The notes under the pieces were generated by a model. It saw only the letters and a program-made list of their open reading frames with translations, was not told where the DNA came from and ran no database searches. Positions 56,259 to 64,000 of a stretch of 64,000 bases of DNA are shown one piece after another. How positions within the stretch are numbered: the first letter of the stretch is position 1; each line of letters opens with the position of its first letter. The position numbers and the translations under genes are program-made. The DNA is from Pseudomonas graminis (GTDB lineage Bacteria; Pseudomonadota; Gammaproteobacteria; Pseudomonadales; Pseudomonadaceae), in assembly GCF_004364335.1 (NCBI RefSeq), contig NZ_SOCR01000002.1:496001-560000 (forward strand), given 5' to 3'.

Positions 56259-57536
56259 ATGACCACCATCACCGCCTTGCGCGTCGAAGACATTCGTTTC
56301 CCCACCTCGCAATTGCTCGACGGCTCTGACGCGATGAACCCGGACCCCGATTACTCGGCGGCCTACGTCATTCTCGAAACCGATCACCCTACCCTGCAGG
56401 GCCACGGCCTGACGTTCACCATCGGGCGCGGCAACGAGATCTGTTGTGCCGCGATCAAGGCCCTGGCGGGCGTAATGGTTGGCTTGAAGCTGGAGTGGAT
56501 CGCCGAAGACATGGGCCGTTTCTGGCGCCACGTCACCAGCGACAGCCAGTTGCGCTGGATCGGCCCGGACAAGGGCGCGATTCACCTGGCGACCGGCGCG
56601 GTGGTCAACGCGACGTGGGACTTGTGGGCCAAGTCCGAGGGCAAGCCGGTGTGGCAACTGGTGGCGGAGATGTCCCCGGAGCAGCTGGTGCGCTGCATCG
56701 ATTTTCGCTACATCACCGACTGCCTGACGCCAGACGAAGCCTTGACGCTGCTGACCGAGCGCGCCGAGGGCAAGGCGCAACGGTTGCAAGCGCTACTGGC
56801 CGACGGTTACCCCTGCTACACCACCTCGGCGGGCTGGCTGGGTTACCCGGACGACAAGCTGCGCCGGCTGTGTCAGGAAGCGGTGGATGGCGGCTTTTCC
56901 CATATCAAATTGAAAGTCGGTCGGGATCTGCAGGACGACATCCGCCGTGTGCGCATCGCCCGGGAAGTGCTGGGGCCGGATCGCCATTTGATGATCGACG
57001 CCAATCAAGTCTGGGAGGTCAAAGAGGCCATCGACTGGGTCCGCGAGCTGGCGTTCGCCAAGCCCTGGTTCATCGAAGAACCGACCAGCCCCGACGACGT
57101 CGAAGGCCATCGCACGATTCGTCTCGGCGTCCACCCGGTCAAGGTAGCGACCGGCGAGATGTGCCAGAACCGCATCGTCTTCAAGCAACTGATCATGCGC
57201 GGCGCCATCGACGTGGTGCAGATCGACGCCTGCCGCCTCGGCGGGGTCAACGAGGTGCTGGCAGTGATGCTGATGGCCGCCAAATACCAGCTGCCGGTTT
57301 GTCCCCATGCTGGCGGCGTCGGGCTGTGCGAGTACGTGCAGCACCTGTCGATGATCGACTTCCTGTGCATCGCCGGCACCCATGAAGGTCGGGTGGTGGA
57401 GTACGTCGATCACCTGCACGAGCACTTCGAGGACCCTTGCGTGATTCGCGATGCGGCCTACCTGGCGCCGGCCGCACCGGGGTTTTCGATCCAGATGAAA
57501 GCCGCTTCGCGGGCGCAGTATGCGTACAAAGGCTGA
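56259..57536 (+). CDS. L-fuconate dehydratase (enolase superfamily)
   Basis: 425 residues. Catalytic KxK is in HIKLKVGRD (about residue 220), metal ligands in LMIDANQVWE, WFIEEPTSPDD and ATGEMC, and the general acid/base His in VCPHAGGVGLCE. This is the arrangement of L-fuconate dehydratase. It removes water from L-fuconate to give 2-keto-3-deoxy-L-fuconate. The ATG at 56259 follows AAGGGA; an earlier ATG at 56241 is possible. Confidence 0.92.
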   Translation: MTTITALRVEDIRFPTSQLLDGSDAMNPDPDYSAAYVILETDHPTLQGHGLTFTIGRGNEICCAAIKALAGVMVGLKLEWIAEDMGRFWRHVTSDSQLRWIGPDKGAIHLATGAVVNATWDLWAKSEGKPVWQLVAEMSPEQLVRCIDFRYITDCLTPDEALTLLTERAEGKAQRLQALLADGYPCYTTSAGWLGYPDDKLRRLCQEAVDGGFSHIKLKVGRDLQDDIRRVRIAREVLGPDRHLMIDANQVWEVKEAIDWVRELAFAKPWFIEEPTSPDDVEGHRTIRLGVHPVKVATGEMCQNRIVFKQLIMRGAIDVVQIDACRLGGVNEVLAVMLMAAKYQLPVCPHAGGVGLCEYVQHLSMIDFLCIAGTHEGRVVEYVDHLHEHFEDPCVIRDAAYLAPAAPGFSIQMKAASRAQYAYKG

Positions 57537-57555
57537 GCACACCGCCGGACCCTTG

Positions 57556-57641
57556 CAGGAGCGCGCTTGCCCGCGAACGCGTCCGTTCAGACGCTGCTGG
57601 GTCGCCTGCCCCACCTGATTCGCCAGCAAGCCGGCTCCTAC
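57556..57641. repeat. Hybrid REP pair inside the fucose operon
   Basis: The left arm is of the GCGCGCTTGCCCGCGA type and the right arm of the TCGCCAGCAAGCCGGCTCC type, so two REP families are joined in one inverted pair. Confidence 0.75.
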
Positions 57642-57698
57642 AAATGCCCGCCCGCGCAGGAATTTGCCAGGGCATGAAACGGACGGAGTACAACAATA

Positions 57699-59724
<2,026 letters not shown>

Positions 59725-59736
59725 GCACTTCAATGG

Positions 59737-59826
59737 TAGGAGCGCGCTTGCCCGCGATTATGCCGGCACATTCAACATCACGGGCGGCTGACATACCGCA
59801 TTCGCGGGCAAGCGCGCTCCTACAGG
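59737..59826. repeat. REP pair between mutarotase and fucP
   Basis: TAGGAGCGCGCTTGCCCGCG faces CGCGGGCAAGCGCGCTCCTA. Confidence 0.9.
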
Positions 59827-59911
59827 TCCGTGGATTGATTCGATCCCGGCGTTAACCAGACATCCGCTTCATCACGCAGCACGCTTCAACAACAACAAAA
59901 AGGAGAGCGTT

Positions 59912-61144
59912 ATGTTGACCAAACAAAGCAAAGTACAGACTGGGGTGTACCGGCACGCTGCACCATCGGTGCGGGTGGCGTTGATGCTGGTGACCAGCCT
60001 GTTTTTCCTCTGGGGCCTGTCGTACGGGCTGCTCGATGTACTGAACAAGCACTTTCAGGAAACGCTGCACGTCAGCAAGGCTCAGTCGGGGCTGCTGCAG
60101 GCTGCGTACTTCGGCGCGTATTTCATCATCGCCCTGCCCGCCGGCCTGTTGATGGACCGCTTCGGCTACAAGGCCGGGATCCTGCTCGGGTTGTGCCTGT
60201 ACGCCGCCGGCGCGTTGTTGTTCATGCCGGCGGCCAATGCGGCGAGCTTCCCGTTCTTCCTGTTTGCGCTGTTCGTCATCGCGCTGGGGCTGGGTTGTCT
60301 GGAAACTGCGGCCAATCCCTACGCCACCGTGCTGGGGGATCCGAAAGGCGCCGAACGTCGGCTCAATCTGGCGCAGTCGTTCAACGGCCTCGGCCAGTTC
60401 GTCGGGCCGCTGCTGGGGGGCGCGCTGTTCTTCGGCGGCAGCAACGCCGGCAGTGACAACAGTTCGCTGCAAACCACCTACGTGGTCATCGCCGTCATCG
60501 TCCTGCTGGTCGCTGCGCTGTTCGCCCGCACCCCAATGCCCGATCTGCGCGAGCAGGAATCCAGCATTCAACGCCAGGACAGCAAGACCCTCTGGCAGCA
60601 CCGCGAATTCGTCGGCGGCGTGGTCACTCAGTTCTTCTACGTCGCGGCGCAGGTGGGCGTCGGCGCGTTCTTCATCAACTACGTCACCGAGCACTGGGCG
60701 AGCATGACCAGCCAGAGCGCCGCCTATTTGCTGTCGGTGGCGATGATCTGCTTTATGTGCGGACGGTTCTTCAGCACCTGGCTGATGGGTCGCATCCCGG
60801 CGCAGCGCTTGTTGATGGTCTACGCATGGATCAACGTTGCGTTGTGCGCGGTGGTGGTCAGCGGCGTGGAAAGCGTGTCGGTGGTGGCGCTGGTCGCGGT
60901 GTTCTTCTTCATGTCGATCATGTTCCCGACCATCTTCGCCATGAGCGTAAAAAACCTCGGCCCCCACACCAAGCGCGGCAGCTCGTTCCTGATCATGGCC
61001 ATCGTCGGCGGCGCGCTGATGCCGTATTTCATGGGACTGGTGGCGGATCACTTCTCAACGGCGCTGGCGTACCTGCTGCCGCTGGGGTGTTTTGTGGTGG
61101 TGGCGTTTTATGGACGCAGCGGGTTGCGTGGGCGGGAGGTGTGA
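59912..61144 (+). CDS. fucP: L-fucose:H+ symporter FucP
   Basis: 410 residues, MFS of the FHS family, 12 helices. LVTSLFFLWGLSYGLLDVLN and LGLGCLETAANPYATVLGDP contain the conserved Asp/Glu and Asn/Asn residues of FucP. It imports L-fucose with a proton. It follows AAGGAGAG. It ends the L-fucose catabolic operon. Confidence 0.92.
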   Translation: MLTKQSKVQTGVYRHAAPSVRVALMLVTSLFFLWGLSYGLLDVLNKHFQETLHVSKAQSGLLQAAYFGAYFIIALPAGLLMDRFGYKAGILLGLCLYAAGALLFMPAANAASFPFFLFALFVIALGLGCLETAANPYATVLGDPKGAERRLNLAQSFNGLGQFVGPLLGGALFFGGSNAGSDNSSLQTTYVVIAVIVLLVAALFARTPMPDLREQESSIQRQDSKTLWQHREFVGGVVTQFFYVAAQVGVGAFFINYVTEHWASMTSQSAAYLLSVAMICFMCGRFFSTWLMGRIPAQRLLMVYAWINVALCAVVVSGVESVSVVALVAVFFFMSIMFPTIFAMSVKNLGPHTKRGSSFLIMAIVGGALMPYFMGLVADHFSTALAYLLPLGCFVVVAFYGRSGLRGREV

Positions 61145-61175
61145 TCTCGCGTTTGCGGTGTGGCGACTGACGCCT

Positions 61176-61335
61176 TCCCGGCTGAAGCCGGTCCTACTAT
61201 CAGGTTTCAGCCAGTCCCAATCGGTGTGCGCGACGCCTTTGTGGGACCGGCTTTAGCCGGGAAGAGGCCAGTGGCAGCAGCCTCACTTTTGCGGTGTGAC
61301 CACTGACGCGTTCCCGGCTAAAGCCGGTCGCACAA
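61176..61335. repeat. Cluster of CGGCTTTAGCCGGGAA-type REPs
   Basis: Three full units, alternating in orientation: TTCCCGGCTGAAGCCGGTCC, GGACCGGCTTTAGCCGGGAA and TTCCCGGCTAAAGCCGGTCG. They lie in the convergent gap between fucP and the FhuF-like gene. Confidence 0.85.
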
Positions 61336-61350
61336 TGTGTACGCGGTCAG

Positions 61351-62064
61351 TCAGGAGAGCGGGCAGTTGGCGCAGTAGTCGAGGCCGTTTACCCGGTAAC
61401 GGATGCAGCACACGCGGCGTTGGCGCTTTGGTTCGTCTTGCCCTTCGACCTTGAGGTAGCGCACGGGTTGGTAGAACGGATTGCGGCGTCCGTCGGGTAG
61501 AAGTTGCGCGTTGAGCAACTGATGACCGTGACTCATATCGCCATGGGGCATCGCGTTTTCGAGCACGCCCAACAGCCACTCGAAATAGTTGCCGGCGTTG
61601 CTCCACAGCACTTTCGGGGACAGGCGCACATGTCGGGCGAAGATGTCGATGAAGGGCCTGAGGTGATGTTCGAGTAATTCATCGAAACGCTCGAACGCAT
61701 CCTCCGGGCCGGGCATCCAGCGCTGTCCCGCGTCAGGCAGTTTGAATCCGGCAGGCAGGCCATCGTCGTTGAGTATCAGTTGTAGGTGATCAAGGTGCAG
61801 CGGCAGGCGCTGGTCGAGGATCAGCGAAGCCGCGACTACGGGTGGGATCAGTTTGATGAAGTAGTGCTTGCTCCAGATCGACGCCAGTCCGCGCGGGTCG
61901 CTGTCGGGATAGGCAGTGCCGCGCCGACCGAGCATGTCGTCCAGGTATTTGCCGGTCAGAACCGTGCGCATAGGCACGCCCTCACGGGGATCGTCGGGCA
62001 GCACCAGGACGTCACGGTAGTGCTCGAAATCGGCAATAAACAGCGGCGCCAGCGCAGGAATCAT
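61351..62064 (-). CDS. FhuF-like siderophore-iron reductase
   Basis: 237 residues. The C-terminal Cys pattern VCCIRYRVNGLDYCANCP (CC-x10-C-x2-C) matches the 2Fe-2S site of FhuF-type ferric siderophore reductases, preceded by a helical body (LFIADFEHYRDVLVLPDDPR ...). It reduces Fe(III) in the imported siderophore in the cytoplasm to release Fe(II). It lies 42 nt after the formyltransferase gene on the same strand. Confidence 0.85.
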   Translation of the reverse strand: MIPALAPLFIADFEHYRDVLVLPDDPREGVPMRTVLTGKYLDDMLGRRGTAYPDSDPRGLASIWSKHYFIKLIPPVVAASLILDQRLPLHLDHLQLILNDDGLPAGFKLPDAGQRWMPGPEDAFERFDELLEHHLRPFIDIFARHVRLSPKVLWSNAGNYFEWLLGVLENAMPHGDMSHGHQLLNAQLLPDGRRNPFYQPVRYLKVEGQDEPKRQRRVCCIRYRVNGLDYCANCPLS

Positions 62065-62106
62065 GGGGCGATTCGCTGCGCTGGCGGTTTGTTCAACCGG
62101 GCACGG

Positions 62107-62940
62107 TCAATGGGACTGCTGCCGTGCCAGCACCCACAATCCCTGCTCCAGCGCGGGGAACAGGCTGTTGTTGAAGTTGTTCCAGCGCAGTTCGAGGATG
62201 GTGTCGTCCGGCGCGATGGGCGTGTCGAGCACGTCGAACACCACCTCGCCGGAATCGATGCCGGTGTCGACGTAGTGGAACGACGCGCCGGTCATGTTCA
62301 CCACCGGAATGTCGACCATCTCCCGCGTGGTCCAGTCGACCACTTTCTTGCCCCGGGCGCCGTACAGCGCGTCGAGGGTGGCATAGGCGCCGCGTCGTTC
62401 GTAAGGCGACTCCAGGCGCGTGATGCCCGGGTGCACGTTGAAGATGCGCCGATGGAAATCAGCGCCCTCGCGCACCAGTTCGTCGAGGATCACCAGCAGC
62501 CCGTCGAGTACCACAATGTCGGCGCCCAGTGCGTGCAAGCGCTCGCCGAGGCGTCGCTCGAAATCCGACTTGCCGGCCGGCCGTGCGCTGTCGCCCAGGG
62601 GCAAGGCGCGGTAGCTCGACGGCACGTTTTCCAGCAGGTCATCGACCTTGCGCCCCTGCACCGTCAGGCCCGCCGGGTAGAACCAGTGTTCGCCCTGACC
62701 CGGCTTGAACCCATAGTCCTTGATGCTCTCGCGGTCCCGTGCGGATTCGGGGTTTTCGTCGTAGATGATCGCTTCCAGGGAGTAGTGATCGCCGAGGGCG
62801 GTGTCGTTGAGCGCCTTGACCAGGTACTCCAGTGGCGAGGTCATGTAACGCTGCTCGCCGTGGTAATCGACGTATTGACCGGCCTTGTCCGCCGCTGCAT
62901 TACGCAACGACCAGACGTAAACAAGCTTGGTTTTCTGCAT
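62107..62940 (-). CDS. pvdF: N5-hydroxyornithine formyltransferase (PvdF-like)
   Basis: 277 residues, the size of PvdF. It has the formyltransferase core: RIFNVHPGITRLESPYERRG (Asn and His of the 10-formyl-THF active site) and FHYVDTGIDSGEVVFD (the catalytic Asp). It adds formyl to N5-hydroxyornithine to make the hydroxamate ligand of pyoverdine-like siderophores. The true start at 62940 (MQKTKLVYVW) is chosen; the frame is open to 63357. Confidence 0.87.
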   Translation of the reverse strand: MQKTKLVYVWSLRNAAADKAGQYVDYHGEQRYMTSPLEYLVKALNDTALGDHYSLEAIIYDENPESARDRESIKDYGFKPGQGEHWFYPAGLTVQGRKVDDLLENVPSSYRALPLGDSARPAGKSDFERRLGERLHALGADIVVLDGLLVILDELVREGADFHRRIFNVHPGITRLESPYERRGAYATLDALYGARGKKVVDWTTREMVDIPVVNMTGASFHYVDTGIDSGEVVFDVLDTPIAPDDTILELRWNNFNNSLFPALEQGLWVLARQQSH

Positions 62941-62951
62941 GAATATCGGAC

Positions 62952-63944
62952 TCAGGAAAGGGTGTGCAGGGTGTTGCCGCTGACGCCTTCGGCCATGGCG
63001 ACCACGACTTTTCGTTCGCCGCTGAACGGCTTGCGCGAGTGCGCCGTGAGCATGTTGTCGAGCATCAGCACATCGCCGGTCTGCCACGGGAAGACCACTT
63101 CGCATTCGCTCAGCACGCCGCGGATTTCCGCCAGCGCGTCGGCCTCCAGCGGGCTGCCGTCGCCGTAGTAGACGTTGCGCGGCAGGCCTTCCTCGCCGAC
63201 GGTGTCGAGGAGGATTTCCTGCATCTCCTCGTCCAGGTTCGACAGGTGGAACAGGTGCGCCTGGTTGAACCAGACCCAGTCTTTGGTGCGCGGATGCTGG
63301 GCGACGCCTTGCACCAACTGGCGGGTGCGCAGGTCGCCGTCCTCGTTCCAGTCGCACTGGATGCCACGCGGACGACAGTAGTCTTCGACGTCGCTGTGGC
63401 GCTCGGTGTTGAAGACCTGTTGCCAGGTCAGGTCCAGGCCGTTGCCGTAGTTGCGCACGTACATCAGGCGCTTTTCTTCAAAGCGTTTGCGCAACGCCGG
63501 GCTGATGCGCTGGAACACCCGGCGGCTGTCGGCAATCGGTGTCTCGCCTCCGCTGACGGCGGCTTTGGCGCAGTAGAAGAAGATGCGCATGGGCCATTCG
63601 GTGGTGTAAGCCTGTTCGTTGTGCAGCGGGATCGAGCGATGGGCCGGGTATTCGGTGGAGGTGTAGACGCCTTTGCCATCGACCTGGCTGCGCGGGGTGG
63701 AGCCGAATTCGTAGTTGAGCAGCGGGTGGCCGAACGAGGCGGCGAATTGCTGGAAGCCTTCGACGCCTTCGGGGGTGAAGCCGCTGAAGAGGATGGCGCC
63801 GTCGCGTTCCAGGGCGTGGTCGACGACGCTGCGCAGGGCCTCGAATTCGGCAGACAGGGAGACGCCGGTCTGGCCGGGCTGGACACGCAGGGGGAAGCCG
63901 GCTTCAAGGCGCAGGCGTTCGGGGGTGAGCATGCGCATGTTCAT
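62952..63944 (-). CDS. TauD/SyrP-like 2OG-Fe(II) hydroxylase
   Basis: 330 residues. The TauD-type HxE/D motif is in RSIPLHNEQAYTTEWPM (about residue 107) and the distal His in MLTAHSRKPFSGERK with a 2OG-binding Arg. It resembles SyrP and siderophore-pathway hydroxylases that hydroxylate an amino acid (Asp, Orn or His) tethered on an NRPS carrier. It sits 11 nt before the pvdF-like gene, in line with a hydroxylated residue in the siderophore. Confidence 0.82.
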   Translation of the reverse strand: MNMRMLTPERLRLEAGFPLRVQPGQTGVSLSAEFEALRSVVDHALERDGAILFSGFTPEGVEGFQQFAASFGHPLLNYEFGSTPRSQVDGKGVYTSTEYPAHRSIPLHNEQAYTTEWPMRIFFYCAKAAVSGGETPIADSRRVFQRISPALRKRFEEKRLMYVRNYGNGLDLTWQQVFNTERHSDVEDYCRPRGIQCDWNEDGDLRTRQLVQGVAQHPRTKDWVWFNQAHLFHLSNLDEEMQEILLDTVGEEGLPRNVYYGDGSPLEADALAEIRGVLSECEVVFPWQTGDVLMLDNMLTAHSRKPFSGERKVVVAMAEGVSGNTLHTLS

Positions 63945-63978
63945 GGGCGTAACGCTCCTGGGGCTGAAGGGGGTGGGT

Positions 63979-64000
63979 TCAGGCCATGGCCTTGCGCAGG
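63979..64000 (-). CDS. 3' end of the next siderophore-locus gene (partial)
   Basis: The last codons read LRKAMA and a TGA (63979-63981) on the minus strand. Only 7 codons are visible, so the product cannot be told. By position it is the gene before the SyrP-like hydroxylase, perhaps an NRPS. Confidence 0.4.

Overview
The window is a stretch of a Pseudomonas chromosome, most likely of the P. fluorescens / P. syringae lineage. The evidence is: an Ala(GGC)/Glu(TTC) tRNA cluster beside gltX; leuC-leuD-leuB-asd order; dense REP/BIME elements (GGAGCCGGCTTGCTGGCGA, GGAGCGCGCTTGCCCGCGA and CGGCTTTAGCCGGGAA types) in almost every intergenic gap; a DUF7693-like protein; and the edge of a hydroxamate siderophore locus at the right end.

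Left part (about 1-16 kb): an accessory region that looks more AT-rich and is littered with decay. It holds the end of an MFS transporter, a frameshifted GNAT gene, a likely NTF2-fold immunity protein, a HEAT-repeat protein, an intact GNAT gene, an unknown gene whose 3' end has been replaced by an IS66 transposase remnant, a DUF2625-like protein, an IS3-family transposase remnant, a small lipoprotein, an SDR, a split two-ORF gene and a frameshifted DCC-type thiol oxidoreductase. This leads into a compact three-gene cassette (9975-15968): a TerB-N/TerB/TerB-C membrane protein, a DUF2791/BrxD-like ATPase and an Lhr-like helicase. This is the composition of the Shango anti-phage system (SngABC). 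A near-consensus LexA (SOS) box, overlapping a plausible promoter, lies before a small coiled-coil ORF directly upstream of the cassette. This is the most interesting signal in the window.

Middle part (16-44 kb): core and metabolic genes. They include a nitroreductase, a DUF7693-like protein, the D-galactonate operon dgoKADT, an acyltransferase, asd-leuB-leuD-leuC with a divergent LysR regulator, the heat-shock gene ibpA with a sigma-32 promoter and a ROSE-like RNA thermometer, dusC, a thioesterase with a TetR regulator, four tRNA genes, gltX, an EmrAB-like efflux pair, uvrB, tyrB and a 2OG-Fe(II) oxygenase. Five copies of an approximately 280-bp intergenic repeat (two inverted pairs and one single copy) lie at 23.7-24.7, 42.4-43.2 and 53.0-53.3 kb.

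Right part (44-64 kb): catabolic and uptake modules. First comes an FAD-linked D-2-hydroxyacid-type dehydrogenase followed by a polar amino-acid ABC transporter (binding protein, two permeases, ATPase) and a HutC-like GntR regulator. Then come a DHA2 exporter and an SDR. Next is a complete non-phosphorylating L-fucose pathway: FCD-type regulator, keto-deoxy-fuconate dehydrogenase, FAH-family hydrolase, L-fuconate dehydratase, lactonase, L-fucose dehydrogenase, mutarotase and FucP symporter. The window ends in a minus-strand siderophore block (FhuF-like reductase, PvdF-like formyltransferase, SyrP-like hydroxylase) and the last codons of a further gene.
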